A stretch of 64,000 bases of DNA from Ralstonia condita (GTDB taxonomy: Bacteria > Pseudomonadota > Gammaproteobacteria > Burkholderiales > Burkholderiaceae), in NCBI RefSeq assembly GCF_958405655.1, contig NZ_CATYWO010000007.1, forward strand, positions 1 to 64,000, read 5' to 3'. Below are positions 7,609 to 16,053 of the stretch, in pieces. A model generated the notes under the pieces. The model worked only from the letters and a program-made list of their open reading frames with translations, ran no database searches and was not told where the DNA came from. A program made the translations under genes and the position numbers. Numbering within the stretch: the stretch's first letter is position 1; the number at the start of each line of letters is the position of its first letter.

Positions 7609-9141
7609 ATGACCGAACTCGAATTCAAATCGCTGGCCGACCAGGGCTACAACCGCATTCCGCTGATTGCCGAGGCATTGGCCGACCTGGAGACGCCGCT
7701 GTCGCTGTATCTGAAGCTGGCGCAATCGCACGACCGCGGCACGCACACGTTCCTGCTGGAATCGGTGGTGGGCGGCGAGCGCTTCGGGCGTTACTCCTTC
7801 ATCGGCCTGCACGCGCACACGCTGCTGCGCTCCAAGGGCAATCGCACGGAAGTCGTGACGGACGGCAAGGTGGTGGAGACGAACGAAGGCAACCCGCTGG
7901 ACTTCATCGCTGCGTTCGAGCGCCGCCAGAAAGTGGCGCTCCGCCCGGGCCTGCCGCGCTTCTGCGGCGGCCTGGCCGGCTACTTCGGCTACGACGCCGT
8001 GCGCTTCATCGAGCCGCGCCTCGCCGAAACCGCCCCGCCCGACGATCTGCAACTGCCCGACATCCAGCTCATGCTCTGCGAAGAGCTGGCCGTGATCGAC
8101 AACCTGTCCGGCAAGCTCTACCTGATCGTCTACGCCGACCCGTCCAAGCCCGAAGCGTATTCACGCGCCAAGCAGCGCCTGCGCGCGTTGCGCACCAAGC
8201 TGCACCAGCCGGTGGACGTCCCGGTGACGTCGGCGTCCGTGCGTACCGACACCATCCGCGAGTTCGACAAGGCGGACTACATCACTGCCGTGCTCAAGGC
8301 CAAGGAATACATCGCCGCCGGGGACATGATGCAGGTGCAGATCGGCCAGCGCCTGGTCAAGCCGTTCCGCGACGCGCCGCTGTCGCTGTACCGCGCGCTG
8401 CGCTCGCTGAACCCGTCGCCGTACATGTACTTCTACAACTTCGGCGACATGCAGATCGTCGGGGCATCGCCGGAAATCCTGGTGCGCCAGGAAGAGCGTC
8501 GTGTGCCGGCCGCTGAAAATAACGGCAACGGCGCCGACGAATCCGCCCGCATCGTCACGATCCGCCCGCTGGCCGGCACGCGCCCGCGCGGCAACACGCC
8601 CGAGCGCGACGCAGAACTCGCCACCGAGCTGCTCAACGATCCGAAGGAAATCGCCGAGCACGTCATGCTGATCGATCTGGCGCGCAACGACATCGGCCGC
8701 ATTGCTGAAATCGGCTCGGTCAAGGTGACGGACCAGATGGTCATCGAGAAGTATTCGCACGTGCAGCACATCGTCAGCTCGGTCGAAGGCCGGCTGAAGC
8801 CCGGCATGACCAACATGGACGTGCTGCGCGCGACCTTCCCGGCGGGCACGCTGTCGGGCGCGCCCAAGGTGCGCGCGATGGAGATCATCGACGAGCTGGA
8901 GCCCGTCAAGCGCGGCATCTACGGCGGTGCGGTGGGCTATCTCTCGTTCTCGGGTGAGATGGATCTGGCCATTGCCATCCGTACCGGCATCATCAAGGAC
9001 GGCAATCTCTACGTGCAGGCTGCCGCCGGCGTGGTGGCCGATTCGGACCCGGATGCCGAATGGAGAGAAACCGAACACAAGGCGCGCGCCGTGCTGCGTG
9101 CGGCCGAGCAAGTACAAGACGGCCTCGACGCCGATTTCTGA
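7609..9141 (+). CDS. trpE: anthranilate synthase component I
   Basis: TrpE converts chorismate to anthranilate using ammonia supplied by TrpG, the first committed step to tryptophan. The 510-residue protein has the chorismate-binding core in its C-terminal two thirds (LAGTRPRG, LLNDPKEIAEHVMLIDLARND, GTLSGAPKVRAMEII). The N-terminal domain keeps the LLES motif at residues 49-52, which in this family forms the feedback site for tryptophan, so the enzyme should be Trp-inhibited. It follows the leader region and lies 16 bases before trpG. Confidence 0.97.
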   Translation: MTELEFKSLADQGYNRIPLIAEALADLETPLSLYLKLAQSHDRGTHTFLLESVVGGERFGRYSFIGLHAHTLLRSKGNRTEVVTDGKVVETNEGNPLDFIAAFERRQKVALRPGLPRFCGGLAGYFGYDAVRFIEPRLAETAPPDDLQLPDIQLMLCEELAVIDNLSGKLYLIVYADPSKPEAYSRAKQRLRALRTKLHQPVDVPVTSASVRTDTIREFDKADYITAVLKAKEYIAAGDMMQVQIGQRLVKPFRDAPLSLYRALRSLNPSPYMYFYNFGDMQIVGASPEILVRQEERRVPAAENNGNGADESARIVTIRPLAGTRPRGNTPERDAELATELLNDPKEIAEHVMLIDLARNDIGRIAEIGSVKVTDQMVIEKYSHVQHIVSSVEGRLKPGMTNMDVLRATFPAGTLSGAPKVRAMEIIDELEPVKRGIYGGAVGYLSFSGEMDLAIAIRTGIIKDGNLYVQAAAGVVADSDPDAEWRETEHKARAVLRAAEQVQDGLDADF

Positions 9142-9157
9142 GGTTAAGGAGACCACC

Positions 9158-9727
9158 ATGCTGTTGATGCTCGATAACTACGACTCCTTTACCTACAACA
9201 TCGTCCAGTACTTTGGTGAACTCGGCCAGGACGTGCGTACCTATCGCAACGACGAGATCACGATCGAAGACATCGAACGCCTCAACCCCGAGCGCATCTG
9301 CCTGTCGCCCGGCCCGTGCACGCCGACCGAAGCCGGCATCCTGGTCCCGGCGCTCAAGCACTTTGCGGGGCGCGTGCCCATCCTGGGCGTGTGCCTGGGG
9401 CACCAGGCCATTGCCGATGCGTTTGGCGGACGCGTGATCCGTGCCCAGAAGGTGATGCACGGCAAGGTCAGCACCATCGAAAACACCGGCGTGGGCGTGT
9501 TCGCCAACCTGCCGCGGCATTTCAAGGTGACGCGCTATCACTCGCTGGCGATCGAGCGCGAAACGCTGCCCGATTGCCTGGAAGTGACGGCCTGGACCGA
9601 AGACGGCGAAATCATGGGCGTGCGCCACAAGACGCTGCCGGTGGAAGGCGTGCAGTTCCACCCGGAGTCGATCCTGTCGGAACACGGCCACGCGCTGCTC
9701 GGCAACTTCCTGAAGGAACGCGTCTGA
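9158..9727 (+). CDS. trpG: anthranilate synthase component II, glutamine amidotransferase
   Basis: This 189-residue class-I amidotransferase releases ammonia from glutamine for TrpE. The catalytic cysteine is C79 in GVCLGHQAIADAFGG and the His/Glu pair is in VQFHPESILSEHG; the N-terminal MLLMLDNYDSFTYN is the standard PabA/TrpG opening. The start at 9158 follows AAGGAG. Its stop overlaps the start of the next gene (TGATG at 9725-9729). In this lineage the same subunit may also serve aminodeoxychorismate synthase; no pabB lies in the window. Confidence 0.96.
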   Translation: MLLMLDNYDSFTYNIVQYFGELGQDVRTYRNDEITIEDIERLNPERICLSPGPCTPTEAGILVPALKHFAGRVPILGVCLGHQAIADAFGGRVIRAQKVMHGKVSTIENTGVGVFANLPRHFKVTRYHSLAIERETLPDCLEVTAWTEDGEIMGVRHKTLPVEGVQFHPESILSEHGHALLGNFLKERV

Positions 9728-10158
9728 TGCGCGGCGCGTGCGCCGTGGCGCTGCTGATGATGGCAAGCCTTCCGGCGATGGCCGGTACGCTTGAAGCGTG
9801 CCGCGCCGCCCAGCCTGAGGCCGGCAACGTCGCCCAGTGCGTGCAGGCCGCGCGCAAGGCGGCGCAAACGGAACTGGCATCTGCCGAATCGACACGCCGC
9901 ACCGCGCTGCGCGCCCGCATCGCTGCCAACAAGGGCACGGACCGTGGCGCCTCCATGGCATTCGACCGCACCGTGCGCGCGCACCAACTCTATCGACAGG
10001 CCGAATGCGACCTGCAACGCCGCCTGGCCCGCCACACGCCCGACGCCGACCTGGCCGAAGCCGCGTGCGAGGCCGATCTGTTGCGCGAGCGCATTGGCGC
10101 CCTGCGCGAAGCCGCAGCACCGGCCACCCCGGCAGCGGCGCCAACGGCACCCAACTGA
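9727..10158 (+). CDS. secreted LprI-like protein inserted in the trp operon
   Basis: This 143-residue protein has a signal peptide (MRGACAVALLMMASLPAMAG, cleavage likely after residue 19) and a mature part with four cysteines (LEAC, AQC, AEC, AAC). The segment YRQAECDLQRR followed by AACEADLLRERIGALR resembles the LprI N-terminal/DUF1311 family, some members of which inhibit lysozyme. It ends in an alanine-proline tail. The start overlaps the trpG stop by one base, and trpD follows within 14 bases, so it is co-transcribed with tryptophan genes although nothing suggests a biosynthetic role. Function is unknown; the family call is by pattern only. Confidence 0.7.
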   Translation: MRGACAVALLMMASLPAMAGTLEACRAAQPEAGNVAQCVQAARKAAQTELASAESTRRTALRARIAANKGTDRGASMAFDRTVRAHQLYRQAECDLQRRLARHTPDADLAEAACEADLLRERIGALREAAAPATPAAAPTAPN

Positions 10159-10171
10159 ACACCAAATGACC

Positions 10172-11209
10172 ATGCCCATCACACCGCAAGAAGCGCTCAC
10201 CCGCTGTATCGAGCACCGGGAAATCTTCCACGACGAGATGCTGCACCTGATGCGGCTCATCATGCGCGGCGAAATGTCGCCAGTCATGGCGGCCGCCCTC
10301 ACCATGGGGCTGCGCGTCAAGAAAGAGACCATCGGCGAAATCGCGGCCGCCGCGACCGTCATGCGCGAGTTCGCCACCAAGGTCGACGTGCCGACCGAGG
10401 TGTCGGATCACTTCGTCGACATCGTCGGCACGGGCGGCGATGGCGCCAACACCTTCAATATCTCCACCGCGTCCATGTTCGTGGCGGCGGCGGCCGGCGC
10501 GCGCATCGCCAAGCACGGCGGACGCGGGGTCAGCTCCAAGTCCGGCAGCGCCGACGTGCTCGAAGCACTGGGCGTGAACATCATGCTCACGCCCGAGCAG
10601 GTGGCCGAATCGATCGAGACGGTCGGCATCGGCTTCATGTTCGCGCCCAACCACCACCCCGCCATGAAGAATGTCGCCCCCATGCGCAAGGAGCTGGGCG
10701 TACGCACGATCTTCAACATCCTGGGGCCGCTCACCAACCCGGCGGGTGCGCCCAATATCCTGATGGGCGTGTTCCATCCGGATTTGGTCGGCATCCAGGT
10801 GCGCGTGATGCAGCGCCTGGGCGCCAAGCACGCCGTGGTCGTCTACGGCAAGGACGGCATGGACGAGGTCTCGCTGGGCGCCGCCACGCTGGTCGGTGAG
10901 CTCAAGGACGGTGTCGTCACCGAATACGAAATCCATCCGGAAGACTTCGGGCTGCAGATGGTCTCCAACCGCAGCCTGAAAGTGGCCGACGCCGAAGAGT
11001 CCAAGGCCATGCTGATCGACGCACTGGAAAACAAGCCCGGCACGCCTCGCGAGATCGTCTCGCTCAACGCGGGCGCGGCGCTGTATGCGGCCAACATCGC
11101 CGGCTCGATCGGCGACGGCATGAAGCTGGCCCGCGAGGCGATCGCCTCGGGCGCCGCGCGCGCCAAGCTCGACGAATTCGTGCGCGTCACCAACCAGTTC
11201 AAAGCCTGA
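10172..11209 (+). CDS. trpD: anthranilate phosphoribosyltransferase
   Basis: TrpD joins anthranilate to phosphoribosyl pyrophosphate. The 345-residue protein has the glycine-rich PRPP-binding loop GTGGDGANTFNIST, the adjacent KHGGRGVSSKSGSADVLEALG stretch in the family's usual place, and NPAGAPN further on. ATGs at 10166 and 10172 are both possible; 10172 (MPITPQEAL) was chosen as the familiar N-terminus, and neither has a strong ribosome-binding site. trpC begins one base after the stop. The separate trpG and trpD confirm the unfused arrangement. Confidence 0.96.
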   Translation: MPITPQEALTRCIEHREIFHDEMLHLMRLIMRGEMSPVMAAALTMGLRVKKETIGEIAAAATVMREFATKVDVPTEVSDHFVDIVGTGGDGANTFNISTASMFVAAAAGARIAKHGGRGVSSKSGSADVLEALGVNIMLTPEQVAESIETVGIGFMFAPNHHPAMKNVAPMRKELGVRTIFNILGPLTNPAGAPNILMGVFHPDLVGIQVRVMQRLGAKHAVVVYGKDGMDEVSLGAATLVGELKDGVVTEYEIHPEDFGLQMVSNRSLKVADAEESKAMLIDALENKPGTPREIVSLNAGAALYAANIAGSIGDGMKLAREAIASGAARAKLDEFVRVTNQFKA

Positions 11210-11210
11210 T

Positions 11211-12014
11211 ATGTCCGACATCCTGCAGAAGATCCTGGCCGTCAAGGCCGAAGAAGTGGCGGCCGCACGCAAGCACCGCGACCTGCCCAGCGTGCGCGCC
11301 GAAGCCGAAGCCAACCGAAGCGACAGCGCGCTCGGCCCGCGCGGCTTCGCCAAGGCGATGCGCGAGAAGATTGCCGCCGGCCACGCCGCCGTCATCGCCG
11401 AGGTGAAGAAGGCCTCGCCGTCCAAGGGCGTGCTGCGCCCCGACTTCAAGCCCGCCGAGATCGCCCGCAGTTATGCGGAGCACGGCGCCGCCTGCCTGTC
11501 GGTGCTGACCGACGAGCAGTTCTTCCAGGGCCACGCCGATTACCTGCGCGAGGCGCGCGCCGCCTGTGCACTGCCGGTGCTGCGCAAGGACTTCCTGGTC
11601 GATCTGTACCAGGTGTACGAAGCGCGCTCGTGGGGCGCCGACTGCATCCTGCTGATCGTCGCCGCGCTGGACCAGGGCCTGATGGAAGAACTCGAAGCGT
11701 GCGCGCTGGAGCTCGGCATGGACGTGCTCGTGGAAGTGCACGACGGCCGCGAGCTGGACCGTGCGTTGCGCCTGCAAACGCCGCTGGTGGGCGTGAACAA
11801 CCGCAACCTGCGCACGTTCGAGACGTCGCTCGACACTACGCTCGGCCTGCTCAAGCACATGCCGGACGATCGCATCGTCGTAACGGAATCCGGCATCCTC
11901 ACGCCGGATGATGTGCGCAAGATGCGCGCGGCGGCCGTCAATGCGTTCCTCGTCGGCGAAGCCTTCATGCGCGCCGACGACCCGGGTGCCGAACTGGCCC
12001 GCCTGTTTGCCTGA
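11211..12014 (+). CDS. trpC: indole-3-glycerol phosphate synthase
   Basis: TrpC closes the ring of 1-(o-carboxyphenylamino)-1-deoxyribulose 5-phosphate to give indoleglycerol phosphate. The 267-residue TIM barrel shows the catalytic-lysine motifs AEVKKASPSKGV and PVLRKDFLVD, then GVNNRNLRTFE and TESGILTPDDV. It is not fused to TrpF. Starting one base after trpD, it closes the trpE-G-D-C block; trpF, trpB and trpA are not in the window, so the pathway is split over at least two loci. Confidence 0.96.
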   Translation: MSDILQKILAVKAEEVAAARKHRDLPSVRAEAEANRSDSALGPRGFAKAMREKIAAGHAAVIAEVKKASPSKGVLRPDFKPAEIARSYAEHGAACLSVLTDEQFFQGHADYLREARAACALPVLRKDFLVDLYQVYEARSWGADCILLIVAALDQGLMEELEACALELGMDVLVEVHDGRELDRALRLQTPLVGVNNRNLRTFETSLDTTLGLLKHMPDDRIVVTESGILTPDDVRKMRAAAVNAFLVGEAFMRADDPGAELARLFA

Positions 12015-12026
12015 TGCGCCTGGGCG

Positions 12027-12686
12027 ATGGCACGCGAGATTGAACTGAAGCTGGCGGTGCCGGCTGGCGCGCATGCCGCGCTGATCGACTGGCTGGATGC
12101 GCATGCGCAAGCAGCGGGCACGGTCGCGCTGGCCAATGTCTATTACGACACACCCGACCTGGCGCTGGCGCGCAGCCGCGCCGCGCTGCGCGTGCGCCTG
12201 CATGGCAGCCAGTGGTTGCAGACCCTGAAAACCGCAGCAGTGAGTACATCCGGCCTTTCCGCGCGTCACGAATGGGAAGTGCCGCTTGCCGGCGACGCGC
12301 TGTCGGTCGAAGCCTTCGCCGCCCACAACGCGACGGAAGCTGCCGACTATGTCCGCCCACACGCCAGCGCCCTCGCCCCGCTGTTCCGCACTGACTTCAC
12401 GCGCCGCCTGTGGCACGTGGCAGCCGATGGCGGCGAGATCGAGATCGCGCTGGATGCCGGCGTCATCGTCATCCCCGGCACCGATGCGCGCGAGCCGATC
12501 GATGAACTCGAACTCGAATGGAAGCCGGCGACGGGCAGCACGGTCAATGAAGCGGCAATCGCCGAACGCCTGCACGCCTGGACGCAAATGCTGCGCGCCG
12601 CCATACCCGGCCTCACGCCGCTGGATGTCAGCAAGGCACAGCGCGGCTATCAGTTGCGCGCGCAGGCCAAGGGAGCGCAAGCGTGA
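12027..12686 (+). CDS. CYTH-domain protein, probable inorganic triphosphatase
   Basis: The 219-residue protein starts with the diagnostic EIELKL (residues 4-9) of the CYTH superfamily. It keeps the further acidic and basic tunnel residues (YYDTPD, RVRLHG, LKT, HEWEVPL, EIALDAG, ELELEWK). CYTH proteins of this ygiF type hydrolyse tripolyphosphate; others make cyclic AMP or remove RNA triphosphates. There is no C-terminal CHAD domain, unlike E. coli YgiF. It starts 12 bases after trpC and overlaps the ung start by four bases (GTGA), so it probably shares the trp transcript. Confidence 0.85.
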   Translation: MAREIELKLAVPAGAHAALIDWLDAHAQAAGTVALANVYYDTPDLALARSRAALRVRLHGSQWLQTLKTAAVSTSGLSARHEWEVPLAGDALSVEAFAAHNATEAADYVRPHASALAPLFRTDFTRRLWHVAADGGEIEIALDAGVIVIPGTDAREPIDELELEWKPATGSTVNEAAIAERLHAWTQMLRAAIPGLTPLDVSKAQRGYQLRAQAKGAQA

Positions 12687-13474
12687 GGCGCCGCGCTGAT
12701 CCGGCGCAGGCCGCCCTGTTTGACGCGCCCGCCGCGGAAGCTACCCGTGGCGCTTTTGTTCCCCTCGCCGAGCAGTTCGACGCCTTGCCCACCGACTGGA
12801 AGGCGCTGCTGACGCCCTGCCTCGCGCCATCCAATTGGCCTGCGCTGTGCGCGTTTGTCGACGGCGAGCGCGCAGCCGGGAAACCGATCTTCCCGACCGA
12901 TGTGTTCCGCGCGCTGCACCTGACCTCGGTGGACGATGTGCGCGTGGTCATCCTCGGCCAGGACCCGTATCACGGCACCGGCACTGTCGATGGCCGCGAG
13001 CTTCCTCAGGCGCACGGGCTGGCGTTCTCGGTGCCAGCCGGCATTCGCGTGCCACCGAGCCTGCGCAATATCTACAAGGAAATCGAAGCAGAGTTCGGCG
13101 GCAAGCTGCCCGGCACGTCGGGCAATCTCGAAGGGTGGGCACAGCAGGGCGTCCTGCTGCTCAACACGGTGCTGACCGTCGAGCAAGGCCACGCCGCCAG
13201 CCACGCCCGGCGCGGGTGGGAGCGTGTGACCGATTGCTTGCTGGAACACCTGGCACGCGTGGGTCATAAGCGCGTGTTCATGCTGTGGGGTAGCCACGCG
13301 CAGGCCAAGCGGGCGTTGTTGCCCGAGGGGCATCTCGTGCTGGAGGCGCCGCACCCGTCACCGTTGTCGGCGCATCGAGGCTTCCTGGGCTGCGGCCACT
13401 TCAAGACCGCCAATGGATGGCTTGCCGCGCAGGGCCAACCAACCATCGATTGGCTCAAGCCGCAAGCGGATTGA
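12683..13474 (+). CDS. ung: uracil-DNA glycosylase
   Basis: Ung excises uracil from DNA. The 263-residue family-1 enzyme shows the water-activating motif GQDPYHG with D94 and the C-terminal HPSPLSAHRGFLG loop that inserts into the helix. The GTG start at 12683 overlaps the CYTH stop as GTGA and has GGGAG upstream, so translation is coupled. An N-terminal extension of about 25 residues before the core is normal for the family. A tandem-repeat array begins about 50 bases after the stop. Confidence 0.95.
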   Translation: MRRRADPAQAALFDAPAAEATRGAFVPLAEQFDALPTDWKALLTPCLAPSNWPALCAFVDGERAAGKPIFPTDVFRALHLTSVDDVRVVILGQDPYHGTGTVDGRELPQAHGLAFSVPAGIRVPPSLRNIYKEIEAEFGGKLPGTSGNLEGWAQQGVLLLNTVLTVEQGHAASHARRGWERVTDCLLEHLARVGHKRVFMLWGSHAQAKRALLPEGHLVLEAPHPSPLSAHRGFLGCGHFKTANGWLAAQGQPTIDWLKPQAD

Positions 13475-13526
13475 GGCATGCGCCCAGGTCCGGAGCCGCA
13501 TGGAGGACGGGGCGAGTGTCGAGTGT

Positions 13527-13778
13527 GACCCTCGGAAGCTCTACTTTGACCCTCGGAAGCTCGACTTCGACCCTCGGAAGCTCGACTTCGACCCTCGGAA
13601 GCTCGACTTCGACTCTTTGAGGCTCGACTTCGACCCTCGGAAGCTCGACTTCGACTCCAGGAGGCTCGATTTTGACTCTCAGAGGTTCGGTGTTGACTGT
13701 CTGAGCCTCGACCTTGACGCCCGGAAGCTCGCCTTTGACGCTCCAGGACTCGAATGCGTCCCGTCGAGGTTCAACACC
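13527..13778. repeat. twelve tandem 21-bp repeats between ung and the FUSC gene
   Basis: The unit GACCCTCGGAAGCTCGACTT plus one more C occurs in register every 21 bases from 13527 to 13778, twelve copies. Copies 2, 3, 4 and 6 are identical and copies 7-12 diverge step by step. The period is a multiple of three and both strands stay open: the plus strand reads DPRKLDF heptads, the minus strand reads xVExPxV heptads. It lies in the space between two converging genes (ung and the FUSC gene). Whether it is coding, a transcript-end element or an idle minisatellite is undecided. Confidence 0.85.
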
Positions 13779-13825
13779 GACGCGTGCAGACACGTTCGTG
13801 ATGCCCTGAGGACCGGTCGCCCTTC

Positions 13826-16042
13826 CTAGTCGGCGGAATTGCGCAACGCGCGGCCCAGTGCCCCGCAGCGCAGCGCGATCTTGGCCGTATCGGCGCGCAG
13901 GGCCTGCAGGCGACGCTCCAGCAGATGCATGGCTGAAAGCGAATCCGATTCGGCTGCGGCCTCCACCATGCGCGACCGTGCGGCCTGATCGGCAAAATCC
14001 GCGGCGCCCAGTTCCTGGGTATCGCGCGGACGCACACCCCATCCGCCTTCGTGTACTGCCTGGTCGAACCGGTCTTTGGCACGGGTGAGGCTCTCCAGCG
14101 CAGCTTCCACGGTCTGCTCGACCAGGGCGCGGGTGTCGGCCTCGTCCAGCTCCTGCGTGCGCTGGCGCACCAGGATGCGCACCGCCGCCACATGCGCCGC
14201 CACCAGATAGTTCTGCACGATGAAGCGGTTCAGGTTATCGACGGCGCGCTGCCGGCTCTTGGGTTCGTCAAGCATGCGCCCGAAGGCCGAAATCAAGCCC
14301 GTGAGCGACTCCATGAACTGCTTGCGCTGCACGCGGTAGGCAAAGTCATCCTTGAGCGTGCCGAGCAGCAGGTCGCGCGCGGCTTCGATGAAGCGGCGGT
14401 TGGTGCGCAGCACGTCGTCCACCAGCTTGGGCAGGTTGCGGTATTCCCAGCTCGGCAGCACATAGCTGAAGGCCGTGGCGATAGCCGCTCCGATGAGGGT
14501 GTCGATGAGCCGCTCGCCGATCGCGCCCTTGCTGCCCGGCAGCAGCAGGTTGATCTGGATGAGCACCTGCACGCAGGCGGCAATGGCGGTGTAGCGATAG
14601 CGGACGGTGACGAACGCTGCGCTGGCCGCGGTGGACACATACAGCACGCCCATCAGGATCCAGGTCGAATGGACGTAGCGCAGGATCACGGCCGCAATCA
14701 CGCAGCCAATCAGCGTGCCGAGGACACGGTCGACATTGCGCTGGCGCGTCATGCTGAACGTCGGCTTGAGGATCACGACGATGGTCAGCAGCACCCAGTA
14801 GCCGTGAGACGCATACGGAAGATGGCCGGCGATCCACAACCCAGCGGCGACCGCCATCGAGATGCGCAGCGCGAAGCGCAGCACCGGTGAGCGCCACGTC
14901 AACGCTTCCAGCACCTGACGCAACTCGTATTTCTGGCGCGTGAGGAACGGCGTCATGTCGGGCCGCAGCAGCACTTGCGAAGGTTCGACCTGCGTGGCCG
15001 TGGCGGCGTGCAACTGGGCCATCAGCCGGATGGCGCCGCGCACGGTGGCGACGGACTCCTCCACCGCGGCAATCGCTTCGATCGGCACGCCGTGGTGGTT
15101 GTGCTGCAACTCCTGCAATGCCGCTTCGATGGCGGCCATTTCCTGGTCGTAGGACATCGGCGTGGGCGATGGCCGGTCGCGCCCGACGGCGTACGCCACC
15201 CCTTCGATGTCCTGCCGCATGCGATCGATCACTTCGCGCAGCAAGCGCATGATCTCGGCATCGGCCAGCCACTGGCGCAACAAGGGATAGTCGGTGTTGG
15301 ACGACAGCAGATACTCATAGATGTCGAGCATCCGCATATGGATCTGCACGAGGCGCCCGTCGCTGGCGGTGCGGTTGTCACGGAAGACAAAGTCGCGTGC
15401 CACCTGCTGCTTATCGGCCACGGAAATCTGCTGGCGCACCAATGCGTCGAACTGGTTCTCGAAGTCCCTGGAGGCGTCGTAGAAGCCAGCCTTGCACTCG
15501 ACGTACACGGCCAGTTCGTACAGGCATTCGGCCAGCACCTGTTCCTTGATGCGACGACGCTGGCCCCACGCCACAGCCATCGCAAACGCCATGTAGCCGA
15601 TGGCCCCGAGGAAGAATTGCACGGTGTGTTCCACCGCCTCGCGCAGGGCGAACTCCTCGGTAAAGGTGAGCGTCATGACGAACAGCGCCGCAAACTGCAG
15701 CGGCATCGTCTTGTTGCCGTACGCCACCATCAGCCCCGCGAGAAACGCCACCGCCACGATCACCACCGGCAGGATCGCGTACGGCGTGACGGCCGCCACG
15801 ATGAAGGTGACGGCCGTCGTCAGCAGCACGCAGGCCAGCATCTCATTGAACTTGTGCCGCAGCGGGCTGGGCAAGTCCATGAGGCTGGTGCACAGCGCGC
15901 CGATCGACACCACCATTGCGCCCTGCAGGTCCACGACCAGCAGCGCGAGCAGCGTCAGGCCGATCACGCCGGTGGCAGTACGGATGCCGCGCGAGACGTA
16001 ATGGCTGTAGAGAAAGGTGCGTGGATCGTGGACGTAGTCCAT
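13826..16042 (-). CDS. FUSC-family inner-membrane protein, YccS-like
   Basis: The 738-residue protein has two blocks of about five to six membrane spans (residues ~20-160 and ~385-510), each followed by a large soluble cytoplasmic domain rich in helices. This is the FUSC/YccS layout related to aromatic-acid exporters such as AaeB and to fusaric-acid resistance pumps. The N-terminus (SRGIRTATGVIGLTLLALL) fits the YccS branch. Substrate is unknown. It is 11 bases downstream of the M61 peptidase gene and likely co-transcribed. The repeat array lies just past its stop. Confidence 0.85.
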   Translation of the reverse strand: MDYVHDPRTFLYSHYVSRGIRTATGVIGLTLLALLVVDLQGAMVVSIGALCTSLMDLPSPLRHKFNEMLACVLLTTAVTFIVAAVTPYAILPVVIVAVAFLAGLMVAYGNKTMPLQFAALFVMTLTFTEEFALREAVEHTVQFFLGAIGYMAFAMAVAWGQRRRIKEQVLAECLYELAVYVECKAGFYDASRDFENQFDALVRQQISVADKQQVARDFVFRDNRTASDGRLVQIHMRMLDIYEYLLSSNTDYPLLRQWLADAEIMRLLREVIDRMRQDIEGVAYAVGRDRPSPTPMSYDQEMAAIEAALQELQHNHHGVPIEAIAAVEESVATVRGAIRLMAQLHAATATQVEPSQVLLRPDMTPFLTRQKYELRQVLEALTWRSPVLRFALRISMAVAAGLWIAGHLPYASHGYWVLLTIVVILKPTFSMTRQRNVDRVLGTLIGCVIAAVILRYVHSTWILMGVLYVSTAASAAFVTVRYRYTAIAACVQVLIQINLLLPGSKGAIGERLIDTLIGAAIATAFSYVLPSWEYRNLPKLVDDVLRTNRRFIEAARDLLLGTLKDDFAYRVQRKQFMESLTGLISAFGRMLDEPKSRQRAVDNLNRFIVQNYLVAAHVAAVRILVRQRTQELDEADTRALVEQTVEAALESLTRAKDRFDQAVHEGGWGVRPRDTQELGAADFADQAARSRMVEAAAESDSLSAMHLLERRLQALRADTAKIALRCGALGRALRNSAD

Positions 16043-16053
16043 CGGCTGCGCGT

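Noticed and set aside
8993..11449. Long minus-strand ORF opposite trpE-trpC
   Set aside because: Antisense shadow of highly conserved trp genes; high-GC third-position bias explains its openness.
13527..13778. Possible CRISPR array
   Set aside because: Units are contiguous 21-mers with no unique spacers, have no palindromic core and no cas genes are nearby.
13455..13793. Minus-strand gene made of the VEVELPR heptads
   Set aside because: No ribosome-binding site before the GTG at 13793, it overlaps the end of ung, and the frame continues unselected into the FUSC gene. Kept as a finding only.
13413..13829. Plus-strand gene made of the DPRKLDF heptads
   Set aside because: Its start lies inside ung in another frame and no start with a ribosome-binding site precedes the repeats.
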